A stretch of 64,000 nucleotides of DNA from Coriaria nepalensis (taxonomy: Eukaryota > Streptophyta > Magnoliopsida > Cucurbitales > Coriariaceae): NCBI GenBank assembly GCA_027186245.1, contig CP114481.1, positions 30,039,501-30,103,500 of the forward strand, given 5' to 3'. The position numbers and the translations under genes are program-made. Positions 38,629-52,404 of the stretch are shown here, piece by piece (positions within the stretch are counted from its first letter, which is position 1; every line of letters starts with the position of its first letter). Below the pieces are notes generated by a model, which saw only the letters and a program-made list of their open reading frames with translations, searched no databases and had not been told where the DNA came from.

Positions 38629-40332
38629 AGGAAAGTGTGCATTCGTTTAACCTTAAAATCATTTCAATGAGTCATCTCAAGTCAATAACTTATTTCAAAG
38701 CAAGTCGAACGAATTCTATTTTTGCACTACAAACACAAGTTTTGTGCATAACTTGCAAATGATCAATGCAAGGAAAGTGTGCATTCGTTTAACCTTAAAA
38801 TCATTTCAACGAGTCATTTCCAGTCAATAACTTATTTCAAAGCAAGTCGAAAGAATTCTATTTTTGCACTACAAATGCAAGTTTTGGGCATAACTTGCAC
38901 ATGATCAATGCAAGGAAACTGTGCATTCGTTTAACCTTAAAGTCATTTCAATGAGTGATTTCAACTCAATAACTTATTTCAAAGCAACTCGAACGAATTC
39001 TATTTTTGCACTACAAACACAAGTTTTGTGCATAACTTGCAAATGATCAATGCAAGGAAAGTGTGCATTCGTTTAACCTTAAAATCATTTCAATATGTCA
39101 TTTCCAGTCAATAACTTATTTCAAAGCAAGTCGAACGAATTCAGTTTTTGCACTACAAACACAAGTTTTGTGCATAACTTGCAAATGATCAATGCAAGGA
39201 AAGTGTGCATTCGTTTAACCTTAAAATCATTTCAATGAGTCATTTCAAGTCAATATCTTATTTCAAAGTAATTCGAACGAGCACTATTTTTGCACTACAA
39301 ATGCAAGTTTTGTGCATAACTTGCACATGATCAATGCAAGGAAACTGTGCATTCGTTTAACCTTAAAGTCATTTCAATGAGTGATTTCAACTCAATAACT
39401 TATTTCAAAGCAACTCGAACGAATTCAATTTTTGCACTACAAACACAAGTTTTGTGCATAACTTGCAAATGATCAATGCAAGGAAAGTGTGCATTCGTTT
39501 AACCTTAAAATCATTTCAATGAGTCATTTCAAGTCAATAACTTATTTCAAAGCAAGTCGAACGAATTCTTTTTTTGCACTACAAACACAAGTTTTGTGCA
39601 TAACTTGCAAATGATCAATGCAAAGAAAGTGTGCATTCGTTTAACCTTAAAATCATTTCAATGAGTCATTTCAAGTCAATAACTTATTTCAAAGCAAGTC
39701 GAACGAATTCAATTTTTGCACTACAAACACAAGTTTTGTGCATAACTTGCAAATGATCAATGCAAGGAAAGTGTGCACTCGTTTAACCTTAAAGTCATTT
39801 CAATGAGTCATTTCAAGTCAATAACTTATTTCAAAGCAAGTCGAACGAATTCTATTTTTGCACTACAAACACAAGTTTTGTGCATAACTTGCAAATGATC
39901 AATGCAAGGAAAGTGTGCATTCGTTTAACCTTAAAATCATTTCAATGAGTCATTTCAAGTCAATAATTTATTTCAAAGCAAGTCGAACGAATTCAATTTT
40001 TGCACTACAAACACAAGTTTTGTGCATAACTTGCAAATAATCAATGCAAGGAAAGTGTGCATTCGTTTAACCTTAAAATCATTTCAATGAGTCATTTCCA
40101 GTCAATAACTTATTTGAAAGCAAGTCGAAAGAATTCTATTTTTGCACAACAAACAGAAGTTTTGTGCATAACTTGCAAATGATCAATGCAAGGAAAGTGT
40201 GCATTCGTTTAACCTTAAAATCATTTCAATGAGTCATTTCAAGTCAATAACTTATTTCAACGCAAGTCGAACGAATTCTATTTTTGCACTACAAACACAA
40301 GTTTTGTGCATAACTTGCAAATGATCAATGCA

Positions 40333-43300
40333 AGGAAAGTGTGCATTCGTTTAACCTTAAAATCATTTCAATGAGTCATTTCAAGTCAATAACTTATTTC
40401 AAAGCAAGTCGAATGAATTCTATTTTTGCATTACAAACAGAAGTTTTGTGCATAACTTGCAAATGATCAATGCAAGGATAGTGTGCATTCGTTTAACCTT
40501 AAAATCATTTCAATGAGTCATTTCAAGTCAATAACATATTTCAAAGCAAGTCGAACGAATTCTATTTTTGCACTACAAACAGAAGTTTTTTGCATAACTT
40601 GCAAATGATCAATGCAAGGAAAGTGTGCATTCGTTTAACCTTAAAATCATTTCAATGAGTCATTTCAAGTCAATATCTTATTTCAAAGCAAGTCGAACGA
40701 ATTCTATTTTTGCACTACAAACACAAGTTTTGTGCATAACTTGCAAATGATCAATGCAAGGAAAGTGTGCATTCGTTTAACCTTAAAATCATTTCAATGA
40801 GTCATTTCAAGTCAATAACATATTTCAAAGCAAGTCGAACGAATTCTATTTTTGCACTACAAACAGAAGTTTTTTGCATAACTTGCAAATGATCAATGCA
40901 AGGAAAGTGTGCATTACTTTAACCATCAAAATCATTTGAATGAGTGATTTCAAGTCAATAACTTATTTCAAAGCAAGTCGAACGAATTCAGTTTTTGCTC
41001 TACAAACACAAGTTTTGTGCATAACTTGCAAATGATCAATGCAAGGAAAGTGTGCATTCGTTTAACCTTAAAATCATTTCAATGAGTCATTTCCAGTCAA
41101 TAACTTATTTGAAAGCAAGTCGAAAGAATTCTATTTTTGCACTACAAACACAAGTTTTGTGCATAACTTGCAAATGATCAATGCAAGGAAAGTGTGCATT
41201 CGTTTAACCTTAAAATCATTTCAATGAGTCATTTCAAGTCAATAACTTATTTCAAAGCAAGTCGAACGAATTCTTTTTTTGCACTACAAATACAAGTTTT
41301 GTGCATAACTTGCAAATGATCAATGCAAGGAAAGTGTGCATTCGTTTAACCTTAAAATCATTTCAATGAGTCATTTCAAGTCAATATCTTATTTCAAAGC
41401 AAGTCGAACGAATTCTATTTTTGCACTACAAATAGAAGTTTTGTGCATAACTTGCAAATGATCAATGCAAGGAAAGTGTGCATTCGTTTAAGCTTAAATT
41501 CATTTCAATGAGTCATTTCAAGTCAATAACTTATTTCAAAGCAAGTCGAACGAATTCAATTTTTGCACTACAAACACAAGTTTTGTGCATAACTTGCAAT
41601 TGATCAATGCAAGGAAAGTGTGCATTCGTTTAACCTTAAAATCATTTCAATGAGTCATTTCCAGTCAATAACTTATTTGAAAGCAAGTCGAAAGAATTCT
41701 ATTTTTGCACTACAAACACAAGTTTTGTGCATAACTTGCAAATGATCAATGCAAGGAAAGTGTGCATTCGTTTAACCTTAAAATCATTTCAATGAGTCAT
41801 TTCAAGTCAATAACTTATTTCAAAGCAAGTCGAACGAATTCTTTTTTTGCACTACAAACACAAGTTTTGTGCATAACTTGCAAATGATCAATGCAAGGAA
41901 AGTGTGCATTCGTTTAACCTTAAAATCATTTCAATGAGTCATTTCAAGTCAATAACTTATTTGAAAGCAAGTCGAAAGAATTCTATTTTTGCACTACAAA
42001 CACAAGTTTTGTGCATAACTTGCAAATGATCAATGCAAGGAAAGTGTGCATTCGTTTAACCTTAAAATCATTTCAATGAGTCATTTCAAGTCAATAACTT
42101 ATTTCAAAGCAAGTCGAACGAATTCTTTTTTTGCACTACAAACACAAGTTTTGTGCATAACTTGCAAATGATCAATGCAAGGAAAGTGTGCATTCGTTTA
42201 ACCTTAAAATCATTTCAATGAGTCATTTCAAGTCAATAACTTATTTCAAAGCAAGTCGAACGAATTCTATTTTTGCACTACAAACACAAGTTTTGTGCAT
42301 AACTTGCAAATGATCAATGTAAGGAAAGTGTGCATTCGTTTAACCTTAAAATCATTTCAATGAGTCATTTCAAGTCAATATCTTATTTCAAAGCAAGTCG
42401 AACGAATTCAATTTTTGCACTACAAACACAAGTTTTGTGCATAACTTACAAATGATCATTGCAAGGAAAGTGTGCATTTGTCTAACCTTAAAATCAATTC
42501 AATGAGTCATTTCAAGTCAATAACTTATTTCAAAGCAAGTCGAATGAATTCTATTTTTGCATTACAAACAGAAGTTTTCTGCATAACTTGCAAATGATCA
42601 ATGCAAGGAAAGTGTGCATTCGTTTAACCTTAAAATCATTTCAATGAGTCATTTCAAGTCAATAACTTATTTCAAAGCAAGTCGAACGAATTCAATTTTT
42701 GCACTACAAACACAAGTTTTGTGCATAACTTGCAATTGATCAATGCAAGGAAAGTGTGCATTCGTTTAACCTTAAAATCATTTCAATGAGTCATCTCAAG
42801 TCAATAACTTATTTCAAAGCAAGTCGAACGAATTCTATTTTTGCACTACAAACACAAGTTTTGTGCATAACTTGCAAATGATCAATGCAAGGAAAGTGTG
42901 CATTCGTTTAACCTTAAAATCATTTCAATGAGTGATTTCAACTCAATAACTTATTTCAAAGCAACTCGAACGAATTCTATTTTTGCACTACAAACACAAG
43001 TTTTGTGCATAACTTGCAACTGATCAATGCAAGGAAAGTGTGCATTCGTTTAACCTTAAAATCATTTCAATGAGTCATTTCCAGTCAATAACTTATTTCA
43101 AAGCAAGTCGAACGAATTCTATTTTTGCACTACAAACAGAAGTTTTGTGCATAACTTGCAAATGATCAATGCAAGGAAAGTGTGCATTCGTTTAACCTTA
43201 AAATCATTTCAATGAGTCATTTCAAGTCAATAACTTATTTCAAAGCAAGTCGAACGAATTCAATTTTTGCACTACAAACACAAGTTTTGTGCATAACTTG

Positions 43301-46300
43301 CAATTGATCAATGCAAGGAAAGTGTGCATTCGTTTAACCTTAAAATCAATTCAATGAGTCATCTCAAGTCAATAACTTATTTCAAAGCAAGTCGAACGAA
43401 TTCTATTTTTGCACTACAAACACAAGTTTTGTGCATAACTTGCAAATGATCAATGCAAGGAAAGTGTGCATTCGTTTAACCTTAAAATCATTTCAATGAG
43501 TGATTTCAACTCAATAACTTATTTCAAAGCAACTCGAACGAATTCTATTTTTGCACTACAAACACAAGTTTTGTGCATAACTTGCAACTGATCAATGCAA
43601 GGAAAGTGTGCATTCGTTTAACCTTAAAATCATTTCAATGAGTCATTTCCAGTCAATAACTTATTTGAAAGCAAGTCGAAAGAATTCTATTTTTGCACTA
43701 CAAACACAAGTTTTGTGCATAACTTGCAAATGATCAATGCAAGGAAAGTGTGCATTCGTTTAACCTTAAAATCATTTCAATGAGTCATTTCAAGTCAATA
43801 ACATATTTCAAAGCAAGTCGAACGAATTCTATTTTTGCACTACAAACAGAAGTTTTTTGCATAACTTGCAAATGATCAATGCAAGGAAAGTGTGCATTAC
43901 TTTAACCTTTAAATCATTTGAATGAGTGATTTCAAGTCAATAACTTATTTCAAAGCAAGTCGAACGAATTCAGTTTTTGCTCTACAAACACAAGTTTTGT
44001 GCATAACTTGCAAATGATCAATGCAAGGAAAGTGTGCATTCGTTTAACCTTAAAATCATTTCAATGAGTCATTTCCAGTCAATAACTTATTTGAAAGCAA
44101 GTCGAAAGAATTCTATTTTTGCACTACAAACACAAGTTTTGTGCATAACTTGCAAATGATCAATGCAAGGAAAGTGTGCATTCGTTTAACCTTAAAATCA
44201 ATTCAATGAGTCATTTCAAGTCAATAACTTATTTCAAAGCAAGTCGAATGAATTCTATTTTTGCATTACAAACAGAAGTTTTGTGCATAACTTGCAAATG
44301 ATCAATGCAAGGATAGTGTGCATTCGTTTAACCTTAAAATCATTTCAATGAGTCATTTCAAGTCAATAACATATTTCAAAGCAAGTCGAACGAATTCTAT
44401 TTTTGCACTACAAACAGAAGTTTTTTGCATAACTTGCAAATGATCAATGCAAGGAAAGTGTGCATTACTTTAACCATCAAAATCATTTGAATGAGTGATT
44501 TCAAGTCAATAACTTATTTCAAAGCAAGTCGAACGAATTCAGTTTTTGCTCTACAAACACAAGTTTTGTGCATAACTTGCAAATGATCAATGCAAGGAAA
44601 GTGTGCATTCGTTTAACCTTAAAATCATTTCAATGAGTCATTTCCAGTCAATAACTTATTTGAAAGCAAGTCGAAAGAATTCTATTTTTGCACTACAAAC
44701 ACAAGTTTTGTGCATAACTTGCAAATGATCAATGCAAGGAAAGTGTGCATTCGTTTAACCTTAAAATCATTTCAATGAGTCATTTCAAGTCAATAACTTA
44801 TTTCAAAGCAAGTCGAACGAATTCTTTTTTTGCACTACAAATACAAGTTTTGTGCATAACTTGCAAATGATCAATGCAAGGAAAGTGTGCATTCGTTTAA
44901 CCTTAAAATCATTTCAATGAGTCATTTCAAGTCAATATCTTATTTCAAAGCAAGTCGAACGAATTCTATTTTTGCACTACAAATAGAAGTTTTGTGCATA
45001 ACTTGCAAATGATCAATGCAAGGAAAGTGTGCATTCGTTTAAGCTTAAATTCATTTCAATGAGTCATTTCAAGTCAATAACTTATTTCAAAGCAAGTCGA
45101 ACGAATTCAATTTTTGCACTACAAACACAAGTTTTGTGCATAACTTGCAATTGATCAATGCAAGGAAAGTGTGCATTCGTTTAACCTTAAAATCATTTCA
45201 ATGAGTCATCTCAAGTCAATAACTTATTTCAAAGCAAGTCGAACGAATTCTATTTTTGCACTACAAACACAAGTTTTGTGCATAACTTGCAAATGATCAA
45301 TGCAAGGAAAGTGTGCATTCGTTTAACCTTAAAATCATTTCAACGAGTCATTTCCAGTCAATAACTTATTTCAAAGCAAGTCGAAAGAATTCTATTTTTG
45401 CACTACAAATGCAAGTTTTGGGCATAACTTGCACATGATCAATGCAAGGAAACTGTGCATTCGTTTAACCTTAAAGTCATTTCAATGAGTGATTTCAACT
45501 CAATAACTTATTTCAAAGCAACTCGAACGAATTCTATTTTTGCACTACAAACACAAGTTTTGTGCATAACTTGCAAATGATCAATGCAAGGAAAGTGTGC
45601 ATTCGTTTAACCTTAAAATCATTTCAATATGTCATTTCCAGTCAATAACTTATTTCAAAGCAAGTCGAACGAATTCAGTTTTTGCACTACAAACACAAGT
45701 TTTGTGCATAACTTGCAAATGATCAATGCAAGGAAAGTGTGCATTCGTTTAACCTTAAAATCATTTCAATGAGTCATTTCAAGTCAATATCTTATTTCAA
45801 AGTAATTCGAACGAGCACTATTTTTGCACTACAAATGCAAGTTTTGTGCATAACTTGCACATGATCAATGCAAGGAAACTGTGCATTCGTTTAACCTTAA
45901 AGTCATTTCAATGAGTGATTTCAACTCAATAACTTATTTCAAAGCAACTCGAACGAATTCAATTTTTGCACTACAAACACAAGTTTTGTGCATAACTTGC
46001 AAATGATCAATGCAAGGAAAGTGTGCATTCGTTTAACCTTAAAATCATTTCAATGAGTCATTTCAAGTCAATAACTTATTTCAAAGCAAGTCGAACGAAT
46101 TCTTTTTTTGCACTACAAACACAAGTTTTGTGCATAACTTGCAAATGATCAATGCAAAGAAAGTGTGCATTCGTTTAACCTTAAAATCATTTCAATGAGT
46201 CATTTCAAGTCAATAACTTATTTCAAAGCAAGTCGAACGAATTCAATTTTTGCACTACAAACACAAGTTTTGTGCATAACTTGCAAATGATCAATGCAAG

Positions 46301-46866
46301 GAAAGTGTGCACTCGTTTAACCTTAAAGTCATTTCAATGAGTCATTTCAAGTCAATAACTTATTTCAAAGCAAGTCGAACGAATTCTATTTTTGCACTAC
46401 AAACACAAGTTTTGTGCATAACTTGCAAATGATCAATGCAAGGAAAGTGTGCATTCGTTTAACATTAAAATCATTTCAATGAGTCATTTCAAGTCAATAA
46501 TTTATTTCAAAGCAAGTCGAACGAATTCAATTTTTGCACTACAAACACAAGTTTTGTGCATAACTTGCAAATAATCAATGCAAGGAAAGTGTGCATTCGT
46601 TTAACCTTAAAATCATTTCAATGAGTCATTTCCAGTCAATAACTTATTTGAAAGCAAGTCGAAAGAATTCTATTTTTGCACAACAAACAGAAGTTTTGTG
46701 CATAACTTGCAAATGATCAATGCAAGGAAAGTGTGCATTCGTTTAACCTTAAAATCATTTCAATGAGTCATTTCAAGTCAATAACTTATTTCAACGCAAG
46801 TCGAACGAATTCTATTTTTGCACTACAAACACAAGTTTTGTGCATAACTTGCAAATGATCAATGCA
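40333..46866 (+). repeat. 46-monomer tandem duplication, second copy (6534 bp)
   Basis: Immediately follows the first copy; the same TCAACGCAAG monomer ends both. By eye I found three substitutions against copy one: 40366 (T against A at 33832), 43349 (A against T at 36815) and 46464 (A against C at 39930). That is about 99.95% identity, the youngest large event in the window alongside the B/C duplication. After 46866 the sequence switches to a CCTTTAAATC/CAGTTTTTGCTC monomer, ending the match. Confidence 0.88.
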
Positions 46867-49280
46867 AGGAAAGTGTGCATTCGTTTAACCTTTAAATCAT
46901 TTGAATGAGTGATTTCAAGTCAATTACTTATTTCAAAGCAAGTCGAACGAATTCAGTTTTTGCTCTACAAACACAAGTTTTGTGCATAACTTGCAAATGA
47001 TCAATGCAAGGAAAGTGTGCATTCGTTTAACCTTAAAATCATTTCAATGAGTCATTTCCAGTCAATAACTTATTTGAAAGCAAGTCGAAAGAATTCTATT
47101 TTTGCACTACAAACACAAGTTTTGTGCATAACTTGCAAATGATCAATGCAAGGAAAGTGTGCATTCGTTTAACCTTAAAATCATTTCAATGAGTCATTTC
47201 AAGTCAATAACTTATTTCAAAGCAAGTCGAACGAATTCAATTTTTGCACTACAAACACAAGTTTTGTGCATAACTTGCAATTGATCAATGCAAGGAAAGT
47301 GTGCATTCGTTTAACCTTAAAATCATTTCAATGAGTCATCTCAAGTCAATAACTTATTTCAAAGCAAGTCGAACGAATTCTATTTTTGCACTACAAACAC
47401 AAGTTTTGTGCATAACTTGCAAATGATCAATGCAAGGAAAGTGTGCATTCGTTTAACCTTAAAATCATTTCAATGAGTCATTTCAGGTCAATAACTTATT
47501 TCAAAGCAAGTCGAACGAATTCTTTTTTTGCACTACAAATACAAGTTTTGTGCATAACTTGCAAATGATCAATGCAAGGAAAGTGTGCATTCGTTTAACC
47601 TTAAAATCATTTCAATGAGTCATTTCAAGTCAATAACTTATTTCAACGCAAGTCGAACGAATTCTATTTTTGCACTACAAACACAAGTTTTGTGCATAAC
47701 TTGCAAATGATCAATGCAAGGAAAGTGTGCATTCGTTTAACCTTTAAATCATTTGAATGAGTGATTTCAAGTCAATAACTTATTTCAAAGCAAGTCAAAC
47801 GAATTCAGTTTTTGCTCTACAAACACAAGTTTTGTGCATAACTTGCAAATGATCAATGCAAGGAAAGTGTGCATTCGTTTAACCTTAAAATCATTTCAAT
47901 GAGTCATTTCCAGTCAATAACTTATTTGAAAGCAAGTCGAAAGAATTCTATTTTTGCACTACAAACACAAGTTTTGTGCATAACTTGCAAATGATCAATG
48001 CAAGGAAAGTGTGCATTCGTTTAACCTTAAAATCATTTCAATGAGTCATTTCAAGTCAATAACTTATTTCAAAGCAAGTCGAACGAATTCAATTTTTGCA
48101 CTACAAACACAAGTTTTGTGCATAACTTGCAATTGATCAATGCAAGGAAAGTGTGCATTCGTTTAACCTTAAAATCATTTCAATGAGTCATCTCAAGTCA
48201 ATAACTTATTTCAAAGCAAGTCGAACGAATTCAATTTTTGCACTACAAACACAAGTTTTGTGCATAACTTGCAAATGATCAATGCAAGGAAAGTGTGCAT
48301 TCGTTTAACCTTAAAATCATTTCAATATGTCATTTCCAGTCAATAACTTATTTCAAAGCAAGTCGAACGAATTCAGTTTTTGCACTACAAACACAAGTTT
48401 TGTGCATAACTTGCAAATGATCAATGCAAGGAAAGTGTGCATTCGTTTAACCTTAAAATCATTTCAATGAGTCATTTCAAGTCAATATCTTATTTCAAAG
48501 TAATTCGAACGAGCACTATTTTTGCACTACAAATGCAAGTTTTGTGCATAACTTGCACATGATCAATGCAAGGAAACTGTGCATTCGTTTAACCTTAAAG
48601 TCATTTCAATGAGTGATTTCAACTCAATAACTTATTTCAAAGCAACTCGAACGAATTCAATTTTTGCACTACAAACACAAGTTTTGTGCATAACTTGCAA
48701 ATGATCAATGCAAGGAAAGTGTGCATTCGTTTAACCTTAAAATCATTTCAATGAGTCATTTCAAGTCAATAACTTATTTCAAAGCAAGTCGAACGAATTC
48801 TTTTTTTGCACTACAAACACAAGTTTTGTGCATAACTTGCAAATGATCAATGCAAAGAAAGTGTGCATTCGTTTAACCTTAAAATCATTTCAATGAGTCA
48901 TTTCAAGTCAATAACTTATTTCAAAGCAAGTCGAACGAATTCAATTTTTGCACTACAAACACAAGTTTTGTGCATAACTTGCAAATGATCAATGCAAGGA
49001 AAGTGTGCACTCGTTTAACCTTAAAGTCATTTCAATGAGTCATTTCAAGTCAATAACTTATTTCAAAGCAAGTCGAACGAATTCTATTTTTGCACTACAA
49101 ACACAAGTTTTGTGCATAACTTGCAAATGATCAATGCAAGGAAAGTGTGCATTCGTTTAACCTTAAAATCATTTCAATGAGTCATTTCAAGTCAATAATT
49201 TATTTCAAAGCAAGTCGAACGAATTCAATTTTTGCACTACAAACACAAGTTTTGTGCATAACTTGCAAATAATCAATGCA
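46867..49280 (+). repeat. 6-monomer (852-bp) unit and a GAGCAC cassette
   Basis: 46867-47718 reads CCTTTAAATC/GCTC, CCAG/TGAAAG, AATTCAAT/AATTG, TCATCTC, T7/AAATACAAG, TCAACGC. A second, four-monomer copy starts at 47719. Then come ATATGTC (48287), GAGCAC (48429), AAACTGTG (48571), T7 (48713), AAGAAAG (48855), GCACTCG (48997) and CAATAATTTA (49139). Private changes include CAATTACTTA (46921), CAGGTCAATAAC (47465) and GTCAAACG (47797). Confidence 0.75.
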
Positions 49281-52200
49281 AGGAAAGTGTGCATTCGTTT
49301 AACCTTTAAATCATTTGAATGAGTGATTTCAAGTCAATAACTTATTTCAAAGCAAGTCGAACGAATTCAGTTTTTGCTCTACAAACACAAGTTTTGTGCA
49401 TAACTTGCAATTGATCAATGCAAGGAAAGTGTGCATTCGTTTAACCTTAAAATCATTTCAATGAGTCATCTCAAGTCAATAACTTATTTCAAAGCAAGTC
49501 GAACGAATTCTATTTTTGCACTACAAACACAAGTTTTGTGCATAACTTGCAAATGATCAATGCAAGGAAAGTGTGCATTCGTTTAACCTTAAAATCATTT
49601 CAATGAGTCATTTCAAGTCAATAACTTATTTCAAAGCAAGTCGAACGAATTCTTTTTTTGCACTACAAACACAAGTTTTGTGCATAACTTGCAATTGATC
49701 AATGCAAAGAAAGTGTGCATTCGTTTAACCTTAAAATCATTTCAATGAGTCATTTCCAGTCAATAACTTATTTGAAAGCAAGTCGAAAGAATTCTATTTT
49801 TGCACAACAAACAGAAGTTTTGTGCATAACTTGCAATTGATCAATGCAAGGAAAGTGTGCATTCGTTTAACCTTAAAATCATTTCAATGAGTCATCTCAA
49901 GTCAATAACTTATTTCAAAGCAAGTCGAACGAATTCAGTTTTTGCTCTACAAACACAAGTTTTGTGCATAACTTGCAAATGATCAATGCAAGGAAAGTGT
50001 GCATTCGTTTAACCTTAAAATCATTTCAATGAGTCATTTCCAGTCAATAACTTATTTGAAAGCAAGTCGAAAGAATTCTATTTTTGCACAACAAACAGAA
50101 GTTTTGTGCATAACTTGCAAATGATCAATGCAAGGAAAGTGTGCATTCGTTTAACCTTAAAATCATTTCAATGAGTCATTTCAAGTCAATAACTTATTTC
50201 AACGCAAGTCGAACGAATTCTATTTTTGCACTACAAACACAAGTTTTGTGCATAACTTGCAAATGATCAATGCAAGGAAAGTGTGCATTCGTTTAACCTT
50301 TAAATCATTTGAATGAGTGATTTCAAGTCAATAACTTATTTCAAAGCAAGTCGAACGAATTCAGTTTTTGCTCTACAAACACAAGTTTTGTGCATAACTT
50401 GCAAATGATCAATGCAAGGAAAGTGTGCATTCGTTTAACCTTAAAATCATTTCAATGAGTCATTTCCAGTCAATAACTTATTTGAAAGCAAGTCGAAAGA
50501 ATTCTATTTTTGCACTACAAACAAAAGTTTTGTGCATAACTTGCAAATGATCAATGCAAGGAAAGTGTGCATTCGTTTAACCTTAAAATCATTTCAATGA
50601 GTCATTTCAAGTCAATAACTTTTTTCAAAGCAAGTCGAACGAATTCAATTTTTGCACTACAAACACAAGTTTTGTGCATAACTTGCAATTGATCAATGCA
50701 AGGAAAGTGTGCATTCGTTTAACCTTAAAATCATTTCAATGAGTCATCTCAAGTCAATAACTTATTTCAAAGCAAGTCGAACGAATTCTATTTTTGCACT
50801 ACAAACACAAGTTTTGTGCATAACTTGCAAATGATCAATGCAAGGAAAGTGTGCATTCGTTTAACCTTAAAATCATTTCAATGAGTCATTTCAAGTCAAT
50901 AACTTATTTCAAAGCAAGTCGAACGAATTCTTTTTTTGCACTACAAATACAAGTTTTGTGCATAACTTGCAAATGATCAATGCAAGGAAAGTGTGCATTC
51001 GTTTAACCTTAAAATCATTTCAATGAGTCATTTCAAGTCAATAACTTATTTCAACGCAAGTCGAACGAATTCAATTTTTGCACTACAAACACAAGTTTTG
51101 TGCATAACTTGCAATTGATCAATGCAAGGAAAGTGTGCATTCGTTTAACCTTAAAATCATTTCAATGAGTCATCTCAAGTCAATAACTTATTTCAAAGCA
51201 AGTCGAACGAATTCAATTTTTGCACTACAAACACAAGTTTTGTGCATAACTTGCAAATGATCAATGCAAGGAAAGTGTGCATTCGTTTAACCTTTAAATC
51301 ATTTGAATGAGTGATTTCAAGTCAATAACTTATTTCAAAGCAAGTCGAACGAATTCAGTTTTTGCTCTACAAACACAAGTTTTGTGCATAACTTGCAAAT
51401 GATCAATGCAAGGAAAGTGTGCATTCGTTTAACCTTAAAATCATTTCAATGAGTCATTTCCAGTCAATAACTTATTTGAAAGCAAGTCGAAAGAATTCTA
51501 TTTTTGCACTACAAACACAAGTTTTGTGCATAACTTGCAAATGATCAATGCAAGGAAAGTGTGCATTCGTTTAACCTTAAAATCATTTCAATGAGTCATT
51601 TCAAGTCAATAACTTATTTTAAAGCAAGTCGAACGAATTCTTTTTTTGCACTACAAACACAAGTTTTGTGCATAACTTGCAAATGATCAATGCAAAGAAA
51701 GTGTGCATTCGTTTAACCTTAAAATCATTTCAATGAGTCATTTCAAGTCAATAACTTATTTCAAAGCAAGTCGAACGAATTCAATTTTTGCACTACAAAC
51801 ACAAGTTTTGTGCATAACTTGCAAATGATCAATGCAAGGAAAGTGTGCACTCGTTTAACCTTAAAATCATTTCAATGAGTCATTTCCAGTCAATAACTTA
51901 TTTGAAAGCAAGTCGAAAGAATTCTATTTTTGCACTACAAACACAAGTTTTGTGCATAACTTGCAAATGATCAATGCAAGGAAAGTGTGCATTCGTTTAA
52001 CCTTAAAATCATTTCAATGAGTCATTTCAAGTCAATAACTTATTTCAAAGCAAGTCGAACGAATTCAATTTTTGCACTACAAACACAAGTTTTGTGCATA
52101 ACTTGCAATTGATCAATGCAAGGAAAGTGTGCATTCGTTTAACCTTAAAATCATTTCAATGAGTCATCTCAAGTCAATAACTTATTTCAAAGCAAGTCGA

Positions 52201-52404
52201 ACGAATTCAATTTTTGCACTACAAACACAAGTTTTGTGCATAACTTGCAAATGATCAATGCAAGGAAAGTGTGCATTCGTTTAACCTTAAAATCATTTCA
52301 ATATGTCATTTCCAGTCAATAACTTATTTCAAAGCAAGTCGAACGAATTCAGTTTTTGCACTACAAACACAAGTTTTGTGCATAACTTGCAAATGATCAA
52401 TGCA
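49281..52404 (+). repeat. reshuffled block with chimeric monomers
   Basis: 22 monomers that reuse the types of 46.9-49.3 kb in changed order. Several join the 5' part of one type to the 3' part of another: 49707 (AAGAAAG start, CCAG/TGAAAG/GCACAAC end), 49849 (TCATCTC with CAGTTTTTGCTC) and 51837 (GCACTCG start, CCAG/TGAAAG end). This is what crossovers or gene conversion within monomers would leave. No gene is present. Confidence 0.65.

Larger units (their letters stand above)
33799..40332 (+). repeat. 46-monomer tandem duplication, first copy (6534 bp)
   Basis: 46 monomers plus two 1-bp insertions, from a GAATGAATTC/GCATTAC monomer to a TCAACGCAAG monomer. Every distinctive mark I tested recurs 6534 bp downstream: AGGATAG (33941 and 40475), ACCATC (34388 and 40922; 37939 and 44473), the GTAAGG mark (35784 and 42318), AAGCTTAAATTC, CAACGAG, ATATGTC, ATAATC and GCACAAC. 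The left flank is a CCAG/TGAAAG monomer and the right flank is the start of copy two. Confidence 0.88.
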
